Assembly (NCBI RefSeq): GCF_030317205.1
Contig: NZ_JASZYB010000004.1
Location: forward strand, 620,001 to 684,000
Source: Variovorax sp. J2L1-78
Lineage (GTDB): Bacteria; Pseudomonadota; Gammaproteobacteria; Burkholderiales; Burkholderiaceae_C
DNA: 64,000 nucleotides
Direction: 5' to 3'
Position numbers and translations under genes: made by a program. A model generated the notes under the pieces. It saw nothing but the letters and a program-made list of their open reading frames with translations, had not been told where the DNA came from and searched no databases. The first letter of the stretch is position 1. Every line of letters begins with the position of its first letter. This document shows positions 53,683-63,290 of the stretch, in pieces.

Positions 53683-54384
53683 TCAGTGCCGCGAGAACTC
53701 GCGATTCAGTCCGATCACCACGCTGCGCAGGCGGCCATCGCCGGTGCGACCGCTGCGCGAAGCGCTGAGTTCGATCGTCGTCAACGGCGCCACCGTGATG
53801 CGCGCGCCCAGGCGCGATGTCCACAGATCGAAGGCGCGGTTGCGCTCGGCGATCAGCGTGAGCTGTTCGGTGAGGGTCCACTCCAGCGCGGCACCGCCGC
53901 GCACCGTGGCCACGCCGCTGCCGGTCGCCCAGTCGGTACCGGCATTGACCAGCACATTCACGCGGTCGCTCGCACGCCAGCCGAGCGGCAGCAGGAACTG
54001 CCCACCGGCGCGGCCGCCATGGCGCAGGTCGACGCTGGTGGCCAGCGCCGCGGCGGCGCTCCAGATCGCCTCGGGCTCACGTCCCCAGAAAGTCCACTTG
54101 ATCTGCGGCCCGACGAGCACGGCAGCGGCCGCGCCGGGCGCCGACGTGCGGTCGACGTTGAACCCCAGTTCGACCGGGCCGGCCGCGCAGGCGCCGCCCA
54201 CGTGCTGAAAGTTCAGGTCGCCGGGGCTGCGCAGCCGGCCGGCCCACACCTCGACCAGGCACTGGCCGGCATCGAGCGTGCCGGCGTCGTCGACGTCGAA
54301 ATGGCCGGCGGCGCCCGCCGCCGCAGCGAGGAGCAGGCCGCAGGCGAGTACGGACCATCGTGGGGCCCGGTGACGGAACTTCAT
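53683..54384 (-). CDS. exported beta-rich protein, possible outer-membrane protein
   Basis: 233 residues. Signal peptide 1-26 (cleavage after GAA). Afterwards alternating strands ending FSRH, with many Thr/Ser/Gly/Ala and the pattern of amphipathic strands typical of outer-membrane barrels, and a cysteine pair (C42 and C66). No family is recognised. Convergent with the Bug gene, 3 bases apart. The two-component genes upstream run in the same direction. Confidence 0.65.
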   Translation of the reverse strand: MKFRHRAPRWSVLACGLLLAAAAGAAGHFDVDDAGTLDAGQCLVEVWAGRLRSPGDLNFQHVGGACAAGPVELGFNVDRTSAPGAAAAVLVGPQIKWTFWGREPEAIWSAAAALATSVDLRHGGRAGGQFLLPLGWRASDRVNVLVNAGTDWATGSGVATVRGGAALEWTLTEQLTLIAERNRAFDLWTSRLGARITVAPLTTIELSASRSGRTGDGRLRSVVIGLNREFSRH

Positions 54385-54461
54385 GCAGGGATATCGGCAG
54401 TGGATGCCGCGACTTTAGGGCCGCGGCGTGCCGGGTCGATGACAACGGCGGTCGGACGCGC

Positions 54462-55463
54462 TCAGATCTCGAACTGCGGCTGCAACTCGCGGATGCGCTT
54501 GGTCGCCACGCCGGCGGCCGCAGTGCGCGTTTCGACACCCAGCTTGACGTAGACGCGCTCGAGGTGCTTCTTCACGGTGGCCGGGCTGCTGCCGAGGATC
54601 TCGCCGATGTCGCGGTTGGTCTTGCCCTTGACCACCCAGTACAGCACCTCGGCCTCGCGCGCGGTGAGCTTCAGGCTCAGGCTCATCGCCTCGATGACGG
54701 AGGTGTCGGACACCTCGCGCATGATGATCAGCCAGTCGTCCCCCGCATCGTCGTGGCCGGTCTGCTGGTGCAGCCGCAGCGTGAGCGAGCGTGCGCCCTG
54801 CACGATGGACAGTGGCGGCGGCTCGATCTGCGCCCGCTGCACGTCGGGCAGGTGGCGCTGCAGCCAGTCGAGCACGGCCGGCGGCGTGGCGGGCGCCACC
54901 GTGTCGCAGTAGCGCTGCAGCATCTCGCGGGCCAGCGCGGTCTGCCAGATGATGCGGCCCTCGGGCAGGCGCACGGTGATGCTGGCGTAGCCGAACGCAT
55001 CGAGCGCGTTGCGCGCCTGGCCGGCCTGCTGCGCCTCCTGCCGCGCGCGGCGGGCGCCCTGCAGGTGCACGTTCATGCGCGCCAGCACCTCCTTCGGCTT
55101 GATCGGCTTGGTGACGTAGTCGACACCACCGGCTTCCAGCGCGGCGACCAGGTGCTCGGTCTCGGTCAGGCCGGTCATGAAGACGATCGGGATGTGTGCG
55201 GTGGAGGCATCGGCCTTCAGGCGGCGCGCGACCTCGAAGCCGTCCATGCCCGGCATCATCGCGTCGAGCAGCACGATGTCGGGCCGGGCCTGCGTCGCGC
55301 GGGCCAGCGCGGCCTCGCCGCTGGTCGCGACCAGCACGGTGTAGCCGGATTCGTCGAGTGCATCGTGCAGCACCGCCAGGTTGTCGGGCACGTCGTCGAC
55401 GATCAGCACCAGGTCGGCGTTGCGGGCGAATTCGCGGGTCGGCGGGGGTATGGCAGCGTTCAT
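54462..55463 (-). CDS. LuxR-type response regulator, partner of the NCS1-kinase
   Basis: 333 residues. Receiver domain (about 15-135) with phosphoacceptor D67 in LLDAMMPG and K119. A middle region (about 150-260) without a recognised fold, which may be a PAS-like sensor since it contains IIWQTALAREMLQRY. C-terminal LuxR helix-turn-helix (about 268-330: LTAREAEVLYWVVKGKTN). The start overlaps the hybrid kinase stop by 4 bases (ATGA), so the two are translationally coupled and likely cognate. Confidence 0.92.
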   Translation of the reverse strand: MNAAIPPPTREFARNADLVLIVDDVPDNLAVLHDALDESGYTVLVATSGEAALARATQARPDIVLLDAMMPGMDGFEVARRLKADASTAHIPIVFMTGLTETEHLVAALEAGGVDYVTKPIKPKEVLARMNVHLQGARRARQEAQQAGQARNALDAFGYASITVRLPEGRIIWQTALAREMLQRYCDTVAPATPPAVLDWLQRHLPDVQRAQIEPPPLSIVQGARSLTLRLHQQTGHDDAGDDWLIIMREVSDTSVIEAMSLSLKLTAREAEVLYWVVKGKTNRDIGEILGSSPATVKKHLERVYVKLGVETRTAAAGVATKRIRELQPQFEI

Positions 55464-58400
55464 GCCGAGCCCTCCGGCGAGGCGGCCGTGCCGCAGTCCA
55501 TCGCCTCGAAGCGGAACTGGCGGGCCAGCGCACGCTGGGCGGCGGTCCAGGCCGCGCATTCGGGTTGGGCGGCGTCGATGGCGTCGAGCTGATTCATGAT
55601 GCCGCGAAAGTAACCCAGACCGACCGCTTCCTCCAGCGCGCGCAGATGCGTGGGCGACGGGCGCACGAGCGCGACGGGTGCCGCCGGCGCTTCGGCCGGT
55701 GCGGCGGCGGTATCGGTCCAGCGGATGGCCAGCTGGCGCTCCAGCCAGTCGAGCAGTTCGCTGTGGCGCACCGGCTTGACGAAGAAGTCTTCCGGCGCGA
55801 TGCCCACGTCGTTCTCCAGCCGCTTGTCGAAGGCATTGGCCGAGACGATGGCCACGCAGCGCGGCGCCAGCGCGTTGTCGAACCCGCGTGCGCGGCGAAT
55901 GGTCTCCCAGCCGTCGATGCCGGGCATCGCGAGGTCGACGAACATCGCGTCGGGCCGGAAGCCGGCGGCGACGAGGTCCAGCGCATCATGGCCGCTGGCC
56001 GCCGTGCGCAGTTCGAAGCCCAGCGGCGCCAGCACGTCGACCAGCAGGTCGCGATCGGCCTCTTCGTTGTCGACCACCAGCACGCGCAGGCGCGGCCCCT
56101 GGTAGCCGCGGCGCGGGCGCGCCGCCACCGCAGGCACCGTGGCCACCCGGCCGGCCGGCGCGGCCTCGTGCACACGCGGCAGGAAGAGCCGCACGCGGAA
56201 CACCGAGCCCTCGCCGGGCGTGCTCTGCACCGACATCTCGCCACCCATCAGGTCGGTCAGCATCTTGGCGATGGTCAGGCCCAGCCCGGCACCGGGCGCC
56301 GCCGCGCGTGCGCTCACGCCCGCGGCATCGCCCCGTGCGAAGGGCTCGAAGATGCGGTCGATCTCGTCGGCCGACATGCCGGGGCCGGTGTCCTCGACCT
56401 CCAGCGTCGCGAACTCGCGCGCATAGCGCAGCCGCAGCGTCACCTCGCCGTCGCGGGTGAACTTGATGGCGTTGCCCAGCAGGTTGATCAGGATCTGCCG
56501 CACCCGCTTCTCGTCGGCGCGCACCACCTCGGGCACGTTGCCCGCCGCGTCGAAGCGAAAGGCCAGCCCCTTCTCGGCCGCCTGCAGCTCGAACATGTCG
56601 GCCAGCTCGCGCATCGCCTCGGCGAAGTGCATCGGCCGCGCATGCAGCGTGAGCTTGCCGGCCTCGATGTGCGCGATGTCGAGCGTCCCCTCGATCAGCG
56701 ACAGCAGGTGCTCGCCGCCGCGCTTGATCACGGCCACCGCCTGCTGGCGGTGCGGCGGCACCGTGGCGTCTTCGCCCATCAGCTGCGCGTAGCCGAGGAT
56801 GGAGTTGAGCGGCGTGCGCAGCTCGTGGCTGATGGCACTGATGTAGCGGCTCTTGGCCTGGTTGGCATGGTCGGCCTGCTCGCGCGCGATGTCGGCGCTC
56901 TGCTTGGCGGCCTGCAGCGCACGGTCGGTTTCCTTGTGCAGCTCGATCTCGCGCATGAGCAGCCGCGTCTGGCGGTTCGACTCTTCCTGCGCCACCTTGC
57001 GGCTCTGGTGCGCCAGCACCAGCCACCAGGCGACGATGCCGGCGATCAGCAGCAGCGCCATGTAGCTCTTGAGGAAGCCCGACTTGAGCGAAGCGTGCTG
57101 CGCCTTCATCACGGCCGTGGCGGCATCGCCGGCCGGCATCAGGCCCAGCGCGCTTTCGCCCAGAGCGCGCAGCTCCTGCTGGTAGAGCACGCCGAAGACC
57201 GTGGCCAGCAGCGGCACGATGACCAGCGTGAGCAGCAGGAAGTGGCCGAGCCCCGTGTCGAGGTACGGCCACACACGGCGCGGCAGCAGCCAGCGCAACG
57301 CACCCGACCACTGTGTCGACAGGCTCGCCTGCGGCTTGCACAGATCGCCGCAGCGGGCGTCGAGCGTGCAGCACAGCGAGCAGATCGCGCCCTGGTAGGC
57401 CGGGCAGTGGGCCATGTCCGGGCCCTCGTAATCCTGCTCGCAGATCACGCAGCGCTGCACCTTCAGCCGCTGGTAGGGGCCGGCATCGGGCTCGAACTGG
57501 ATCCAGTGGATGCCCTTCACGCCGGCGTCGGCGGTGCGCTGCACCGGGCCGCGCGCCAGGTAGTACTTGCCCCGCGTGGCCCAGGCGATGAGCGGCGCGG
57601 CCACCAGGGCCGTGCCCATGGCGATGAGCGCCGAGAAGGCCTGCGCCAGGGGCCCGAACACGCCCAGGTGCGCGGTGATCGACAGCCCCGACGCCAGCGC
57701 CATCGCACCGACGCCCACGGGGTTGATGTCCCAGAGGTGCGCGCGCTTGAACTCGATGCCCGGCGGCGACAGGCCCAGCGGCTTGTTGATGACCAGGTCG
57801 GCCACCACGGCCATCATCCAGGCGATGGCGATGTTGGCGTAGAGGCCGAGCACGTCGCCCAGCGCCTCGAACACGTTCATCTCCATCAGCATGAAGGCGA
57901 TGAGCGCGTTGAACACGACCCACACGACCCGCCCCGGGTGGCTGTGCGTGACGCGCGAGAAGAAGTTGCTCCAGGCCAGCGAGCCGGCGTAGGCGTTGGT
58001 GACGTTGATCTTCAGCTGCGAGATGACCACGAACACGGCCGTGGCCGCGACCGCCCAGCTGTAGTTCGGAAAGACGTACTCGAAGGCCGCCAGGTACATC
58101 TGGTTCGGATCGACCGCGCGCTCGGGCGGCACCATGTGCGTGATGGCGAGGTAGGCCAGCATCATCCCGCCCAGCATCTTGAGCACGCCCATCACCACCC
58201 AGCCGGGGCCGCCCATCAGCACCCCGCCCCACCAGCGCTTACGGTTCGCCGGGGTGCGCGCGGGCATGAAGCGCAGGTAGTCGGCCTGCTCGCCCAGCTG
58301 GGTGATGAGCGCGATGCCGACGGTCAGCGCGGCACCGAACAGGTGCAGATTGAAGCCGGTCGACCGCGCCGAGGCGCCGTCGTAGTGCGTCAGGCCAGCG

Positions 58401-59035
58401 AATGCACCAGGGTCGCGCATCAGCACATAGCCGAAGGGCACGACCATCATCAGCAGCCAGACGGGTTGGGTCCACATCTGGAGCCGGCTGATGGCCGACA
58501 CGCCGTGGGTCACCAGCGGAATGACCACCAGCGCGCACACCAGGTAGCCCCAGGCCGGCGGAATGCCCAGCGCCAGCTCGAGCGCATAGGCCATCACCGC
58601 CGCCTCCAGCGCGAAGAAGATGAAGGTGAAGGACGCGTAGATCAGCGAGGTGAGCGTCGAACCGATGTAGCCGAAGCCGGCGCCGCGGGTGAGCAGGTCC
58701 ATGTCGACACCGTAGCGCGCGGCGTAGGTGCTGATGGGCAGGCCGGCCAGGAAGATGATCAGGCCGGTGACCAGCACCGCCCAGAAGGCATTGATGAAGC
58801 CGTACTGCACCAGCAGCGTGGCGCCGACCGCCTCGAGGATGAGAAAGGACGCCGCGCCGCCGAAGGCCGTGTTGGCCACCCGCCATTCCGACATCTTGCG
58901 AAAGCGCTGCGGCGTGTAGCGCAGCGCATAGTCTTCCAGTGTCTCGCGCGCCACCCAGCTGTTGTAGTCGCGCCGGACCTTGACGATGCGCTGCGGCGCG
59001 TCGTCGGGCAAGGGAGGAAGGGCGGCGTCGTTCAC
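55460..59035 (-). CDS. NCS1 permease-hybrid histidine kinase fusion
   Basis: 1191 residues in one frame. Residues about 30-490 form a nucleobase:cation symporter-1 (NCS1) permease with its signature N-terminal region (ETLEDYALRY near 31-40, WRVANTAFGG near 51-60) and about twelve membrane segments. A cytoplasmic eight-cysteine segment follows (C529, C532, C544, C552, C555, C556, C562, C566). Two more membrane segments (597-617 and 656-676) precede a HisKA/HATPase kinase: phosphoacceptor H737, N-box N855, G-boxes at 882-886 and 915-919. A receiver domain has D1034 and K1087. GTG 59035 is chosen because the family N-terminus follows it; no good ribosome-binding site is seen. It lies divergent to ureA. 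Confidence 0.9.
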   Translation of the reverse strand: MNDAALPPLPDDAPQRIVKVRRDYNSWVARETLEDYALRYTPQRFRKMSEWRVANTAFGGAASFLILEAVGATLLVQYGFINAFWAVLVTGLIIFLAGLPISTYAARYGVDMDLLTRGAGFGYIGSTLTSLIYASFTFIFFALEAAVMAYALELALGIPPAWGYLVCALVVIPLVTHGVSAISRLQMWTQPVWLLMMVVPFGYVLMRDPGAFAGLTHYDGASARSTGFNLHLFGAALTVGIALITQLGEQADYLRFMPARTPANRKRWWGGVLMGGPGWVVMGVLKMLGGMMLAYLAITHMVPPERAVDPNQMYLAAFEYVFPNYSWAVAATAVFVVISQLKINVTNAYAGSLAWSNFFSRVTHSHPGRVVWVVFNALIAFMLMEMNVFEALGDVLGLYANIAIAWMMAVVADLVINKPLGLSPPGIEFKRAHLWDINPVGVGAMALASGLSITAHLGVFGPLAQAFSALIAMGTALVAAPLIAWATRGKYYLARGPVQRTADAGVKGIHWIQFEPDAGPYQRLKVQRCVICEQDYEGPDMAHCPAYQGAICSLCCTLDARCGDLCKPQASLSTQWSGALRWLLPRRVWPYLDTGLGHFLLLTLVIVPLLATVFGVLYQQELRALGESALGLMPAGDAATAVMKAQHASLKSGFLKSYMALLLIAGIVAWWLVLAHQSRKVAQEESNRQTRLLMREIELHKETDRALQAAKQSADIAREQADHANQAKSRYISAISHELRTPLNSILGYAQLMGEDATVPPHRQQAVAVIKRGGEHLLSLIEGTLDIAHIEAGKLTLHARPMHFAEAMRELADMFELQAAEKGLAFRFDAAGNVPEVVRADEKRVRQILINLLGNAIKFTRDGEVTLRLRYAREFATLEVEDTGPGMSADEIDRIFEPFARGDAAGVSARAAAPGAGLGLTIAKMLTDLMGGEMSVQSTPGEGSVFRVRLFLPRVHEAAPAGRVATVPAVAARPRRGYQGPRLRVLVVDNEEADRDLLVDVLAPLGFELRTAASGHDALDLVAAGFRPDAMFVDLAMPGIDGWETIRRARGFDNALAPRCVAIVSANAFDKRLENDVGIAPEDFFVKPVRHSELLDWLERQLAIRWTDTAAAPAEAPAAPVALVRPSPTHLRALEEAVGLGYFRGIMNQLDAIDAAQPECAAWTAAQRALARQFRFEAMDCGTAASPEGSA

Positions 59036-59072
59036 ACCGTTTCGGTGCAGGTTCTGTGCCACGGCACGAGTG

Positions 59073-59100
59073 TTGCATCGGAGGGACAGCTGCCCATAAT
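59073..59100 (+). promoter_or_regulatory. putative sigma70 promoter of ureA
   Basis: TTGCAT (59073-59078) and CATAAT (59095-59100) with a 16-base spacer, 32 bases before ureA ATG, in the 96-base divergent gap with the kinase gene. Confidence 0.5.
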
Positions 59101-59131
59101 CGGGTTTCTTTCCGCCACCCCGACCGCCCTC

Positions 59132-59434
<303 letters not shown>

Positions 59435-59468
59435 TTCCTTTCTTCATTGTTCCCGAGCGGAGACCTCC

Positions 59469-60092
59469 ATGCGCCTGATGCGTTCCTCTTTCGCAGCCCT
59501 GCTGCCCACCCTGGCCGCAGCCGCCCTCGGCGCCCTGCCGCTGCTGGCCTCGGCCCATGTCGGCGCAGACGGCGCAGCGCACCACGACATCGGTTTCGCG
59601 CAGGGCTTCCTGCATCCGTTCACAGGGATGGACCACCTGGCCGCGATGGTCGCGGTCGGCCTGTGGAGCGCACTGATCGCGCGCAGCGCCCGTGACGTGC
59701 TGTGGGCACCCGTCGGCTTCGCGGCGATGCTGCTGGCCGGCGCCCTCGTCGGCCTGGCGGGCGTGCAGGTGCCGGCGGTCGAACCGATGATCGCGGCGTC
59801 GCTGCTGGTGATCGGCCTGCTGGTTGTCACGCGCCTGCGGCTGCCCGGCCCGGTCGCCGCGGCGGTGGTCGGCGCCTTCGCCGTCTTCCATGGCGTGGCA
59901 CACGGCTACGAACTGGCGGGCGACCAGGGCGCGGGCTTCGCGATCGCCGGCATGGCGCTCGCCACCGCGCTGCTGCACGCCGGCGGCATCGCGCTCGGCT
60001 GGGCGCTGCGCCGTCGCACCGTCTGGCTGCCGCGCGTGGCCGGTGCGGCCGTCGCGCTGTTCGGCGCGGCGTTGCTCACGCAACTGGCTTGA
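59469..60092 (+). CDS. ureJ: HupE/UreJ family membrane protein
   Basis: 207 residues. Signal-like N-terminus (cleavage near SAHVG at about 30), then about six membrane segments. The family motif HPFTGMDHLAAM (about 52-63) and a second VFHGVAHGYE (about 142-151) carry His/Asp residues likely to bind nickel. HupE/UreJ proteins import or handle nickel or cobalt. Its place within the urease operon supports a nickel role. Preceded by CGGAGACCTCC. Confidence 0.9.
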   Translation: MRLMRSSFAALLPTLAAAALGALPLLASAHVGADGAAHHDIGFAQGFLHPFTGMDHLAAMVAVGLWSALIARSARDVLWAPVGFAAMLLAGALVGLAGVQVPAVEPMIAASLLVIGLLVVTRLRLPGPVAAAVVGAFAVFHGVAHGYELAGDQGAGFAIAGMALATALLHAGGIALGWALRRRTVWLPRVAGAAVALFGAALLTQLA

Positions 60093-60102
60093 GGCGTTCG
60101 GC

Positions 60103-60408
60103 ATGATCCCCGGCGAACTCTTCACCGACGAGGGTGAGCACACCCTCAACCCCGGCCGCCGCACGCTCACGCTGGTCGTGCAGAACACCGCCGACCGGCC
60201 GATCCAGGTCGGCTCGCACTACCACTTTGCCGAGACCAACGGCGCGCTGGGCTTCGACCGCGAAGCGGCCCACGGCATGCGGCTGAACATCGCGTCGGGC
60301 ACGGCCGTGCGCTTCGAGCCCGGCCAGCAACGCACGGTCGAACTCTGCGACTTCGCCGGCGAGCGCGTGGTCTACGGCTTTCGCGGCCTCGTTCAAGGAA
60401 AGCTCTAA
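60103..60408 (+). CDS. ureB: urease beta subunit
   Basis: 101 residues, normal for UreB. It begins MIPGELFTDEGEHTLNPGR and carries NTADRPIQVGSHYHF (about 28-42), typical of the family. ATG 60103 follows the ureJ stop by 10 bases; the longer frame is a shadow of ureJ. Its stop is immediately followed by the ureC ATG (TAA-ATG). Confidence 0.97.
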   Translation: MIPGELFTDEGEHTLNPGRRTLTLVVQNTADRPIQVGSHYHFAETNGALGFDREAAHGMRLNIASGTAVRFEPGQQRTVELCDFAGERVVYGFRGLVQGKL

Positions 60409-62127
60409 ATGGCGACCATCGGAAGGCGTGCCTACGCCGAGATCTTCGGCCCCACCGTGGGCGACCGCGTGCGACTGGCCGACACCGACCTCGTGATCGA
60501 GGTCGAGGCCGACTACACGCTGCGCGCCGGCGGCTACGGCGAGGAAGTGAAGTTCGGCGGCGGCAAGACGATTCGCGACGGCATGGCGCAGTCGCAGCGG
60601 ATGCGAGCCGAAGGGACGGTCGACACGGTGATGACCAATGCGCTCATCCTCGACCACTGGGGCATCGTCAAAGCCGACATCGGCCTGAAGGACGGGCGCA
60701 TCGTCGCCATCGGCAAGGCGGGCAACCCCGACGTGCAGTCGGGCGTCGACATCGTCATCGGTCCCGGCACCGAGGTGATCAGTTGCGAAGGCAACATCGT
60801 CACGGCCGGCGGCATCGACAGCCACATCCACTTCATCGCGCCGCAGCAGATCGAGGAAGCGCTCGCATCCGGCGTGACCACCATGCTCGGCGGCGGCACC
60901 GGTCCGGCCACCGGCACGTTCGCCACCACCTGCACGCCAGGCCCCTGGCACATCGAGCGCATGCTGCAGGCGGCCGACGCCTTCCCGATGAACCTGGGCT
61001 TCCTCGGCAAGGGCAACGCCAGCCTGCCGGCCGCCCTGCACGAGCAGATCGACGCCGGCGTGATCGGCCTCAAGCTGCACGAGGACTGGGGCACCACGCC
61101 CGCGGCCATCAGCAACTGCCTGGACGTGGCCGACGCCACCGACACGCAGGTGGCGATCCACTCCGACACGCTGAACGAATCGGGCTTCGTCGAGAACACC
61201 ATCGCGGCCGTCAAGGGCCGCGGCATCTGCGCCTTCCACACCGAAGGCGCGGGGGGCGGCCACGCACCGGACATCCTGCGCGTGGTGGGCGAGGACAACT
61301 TCCTGCCCTCGTCGACCAACCCGACGATGCCCTACACCGTGAACACGCTCGACGAGCACGTCGACATGCTCATGGTGTGCCACCACCTGGACGCCGGCAT
61401 CGCCGAAGATCTGGCCTTCGCCGAGTCGCGCATCCGCAAGGAAACCATCGCGGCCGAAGACATCCTGCACGATCTGGGCGCGATCAGCATGTTCAGCTCC
61501 GACTCGCAGGCCATGGGCCGCGTGGGCGAAGTCATCATCCGCACCTGGCAGACGGCGCACAAGATGAAGGGCCAGCGCGGCACGCTGCCGGAAGACAACG
61601 CGCGCAACGACAACTTCCGCGCCAAGCGCTACGTGGCCAAGTACACGATCAACCCGGCCATCGCGCACGGCATCGCGCACGAGGTGGGCAGCATCGAGGT
61701 CGGCAAGTGGGCCGACCTGGTGGTGTGGAAGCCGGCCTTCTTCGGCGTGAAGCCCTTCACCATCATCAAAGGCGGCAGCATCGCGATGGCCGCGATGGGC
61801 GACCCGAACGCATCGATCCCGACGCCGCAGCCGGTGCACTACCGGCCGATGTTCGGTTCGTACGGCGGTTCGCTGCACCGCAGCTCGCTCACCTTCGTCT
61901 CGCAGGCGGGCCTGAACGCGGGCATCGGTGAGCGCTACGGCCTGCACAAGACGTTGGCGGCCGTGAAGAACGTGCGCGGCGTGCGGAAGCACCACATGCT
62001 GCACAACGGCTACACGCCCAAGATGGAGATCGACGCGCAGACCTACGCGGTGCGCGCGGACGGGCATCTGCTGGTGTGCGAGCCGGCGACGTCGCTGCCG
62101 ATGGCGCAGCGGTATTTCCTGTTCTGA
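60409..62127 (+). CDS. ureC: urease alpha subunit
   Basis: 572 residues, standard length. Di-nickel ligands by motif: H139 and H141 (SHIHF), carbamylated K222 (LKLHEDWG), H251 (HSDTLNE), H277 (AFHTEGAGG) and D365 (SSDSQ). The flap has C324 and H325 (MVCHHLD). This is the catalytic subunit of urease. All active-site residues are intact, so the enzyme should be functional given nickel and accessory proteins. Confidence 0.99.
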   Translation: MATIGRRAYAEIFGPTVGDRVRLADTDLVIEVEADYTLRAGGYGEEVKFGGGKTIRDGMAQSQRMRAEGTVDTVMTNALILDHWGIVKADIGLKDGRIVAIGKAGNPDVQSGVDIVIGPGTEVISCEGNIVTAGGIDSHIHFIAPQQIEEALASGVTTMLGGGTGPATGTFATTCTPGPWHIERMLQAADAFPMNLGFLGKGNASLPAALHEQIDAGVIGLKLHEDWGTTPAAISNCLDVADATDTQVAIHSDTLNESGFVENTIAAVKGRGICAFHTEGAGGGHAPDILRVVGEDNFLPSSTNPTMPYTVNTLDEHVDMLMVCHHLDAGIAEDLAFAESRIRKETIAAEDILHDLGAISMFSSDSQAMGRVGEVIIRTWQTAHKMKGQRGTLPEDNARNDNFRAKRYVAKYTINPAIAHGIAHEVGSIEVGKWADLVVWKPAFFGVKPFTIIKGGSIAMAAMGDPNASIPTPQPVHYRPMFGSYGGSLHRSSLTFVSQAGLNAGIGERYGLHKTLAAVKNVRGVRKHHMLHNGYTPKMEIDAQTYAVRADGHLLVCEPATSLPMAQRYFLF

Positions 62128-62131
62128 TCCG

Positions 62132-62611
62132 ATGGCGGCAGACCTGCGCATTCGCCTGGACGACCTGCAAGACCCGCGCATCGCCGCGTTTCTCGAGGAA
62201 CACCTGACCGACATGCGTCGGGTTTCACCACCGGAGAGCGTGCATGCGCTGGACCTGAATGGCTTGCGCCAGCCCGACATCCGGTTCTGGACCGGGTGGG
62301 TGGATGGGCCGACGGGCGAGGCGCTGGTCGCGACGGCCGCCCTGAAGCGTCTGGGCGACGGGCACGCGGAGCTCAAGTCGATGCGTACGGCCGGCTCGCT
62401 GCGCGGCCAGGGCATCGCCGGCAGGATGCTGGCGCACGTGATCGCCCAAGCGCGGGCGCTGGGCCATGCGCGGCTGAGCCTGGAGACAGGCAGCCAGCCC
62501 TTCTTCGCGCCGGCGCATGCGCTGTACGAGAAACACGGCTTCGAAGCCTGCGGGCCCTTCGGCACGTACATTGACGACCCGAACAGCCGCTTCATGACGC
62601 GTATGCTTTGA
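62132..62611 (+). CDS. GNAT-family N-acetyltransferase inside the urease operon
   Basis: 159 residues. Acetyl-CoA binding region SLRGQGIAGRMLAHVIAQAR (about 89-108), with the Q/R-x-x-G-x-G/A signature and a C-terminal YEKHGFEACGPF (about 131-142). Substrate unknown. It starts 4 bases after the ureC stop and precedes ureE, so it is part of the operon. It is not a standard urease accessory gene. Confidence 0.88.
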   Translation: MAADLRIRLDDLQDPRIAAFLEEHLTDMRRVSPPESVHALDLNGLRQPDIRFWTGWVDGPTGEALVATAALKRLGDGHAELKSMRTAGSLRGQGIAGRMLAHVIAQARALGHARLSLETGSQPFFAPAHALYEKHGFEACGPFGTYIDDPNSRFMTRML

Positions 62612-62684
62612 TCGCGCTCGACAATGCGTCCTCTGTGTACCGTGGCGTTCCACCAGTGAACATTCCCGCCCTCTGAAGTCTTCC

Positions 62685-63290
62685 ATGCTCAACGCCAACA
62701 AACTCATGCCCCAGGGCGGCGGTCTCGCCGCCGTGCTGCTCAAGCGCGCCGCCACGGTCGAACTCGACTGGGATGTGCGCCAGAAGAGTCGCTTCGACAC
62801 CGTCGATTCGCAGGGTCGCCGCATCGGCGTGTTCCTACCCCGCGGCACGGCCGTGCGTGGCGGCGACGTGCTGGTGGCGGAGGACGGCTCGCTGATCAAG
62901 GTCGTCGCGGCGCCGCAGCCGGTGCTGGTCATCACGCACTGCACGCAGCACGGCACGCCCTTCGACCTGACCCGTGCGGCCTACCACCTGGGCAACCGGC
63001 ATGTGCCGATCGAGCTCAAGCCCGATCACCTGAAGATCGAACCCGACCATGTGCTGGCCGCCATGCTGCGGTCGATGCATCTGATCGTCCGTGAAGCCGA
63101 CGAAGCCTTCGAGCCCGAAGGCGGCGCCTATGCCGCGCACGGCGGCGGGCATGGACACGACCATGGCCATGGCCATTCGCATGGCGCCGCACCGGTCGGG
63201 CCGGTGCTGCATCCGGATGCCTACGGCGGTGGGCACGACCACTCGCACGATCATGGGCACCACCACGCACACGACCACTCGCACGGATGA
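62685..63290 (+). CDS. ureE: urease accessory nickel chaperone UreE
   Basis: 201 residues. N-terminal peptide-binding domain and central metal domain (about 1-140), then a long histidine-rich tail (about 150-201, many HDH and HSH repeats) that binds several nickel ions. It delivers nickel to the UreD/F/G complex. The last 4 bases overlap ureF. A 73-base gap separates it from the acetyltransferase. Confidence 0.95.
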   Translation: MLNANKLMPQGGGLAAVLLKRAATVELDWDVRQKSRFDTVDSQGRRIGVFLPRGTAVRGGDVLVAEDGSLIKVVAAPQPVLVITHCTQHGTPFDLTRAAYHLGNRHVPIELKPDHLKIEPDHVLAAMLRSMHLIVREADEAFEPEGGAYAAHGGGHGHDHGHGHSHGAAPVGPVLHPDAYGGGHDHSHDHGHHHAHDHSHG

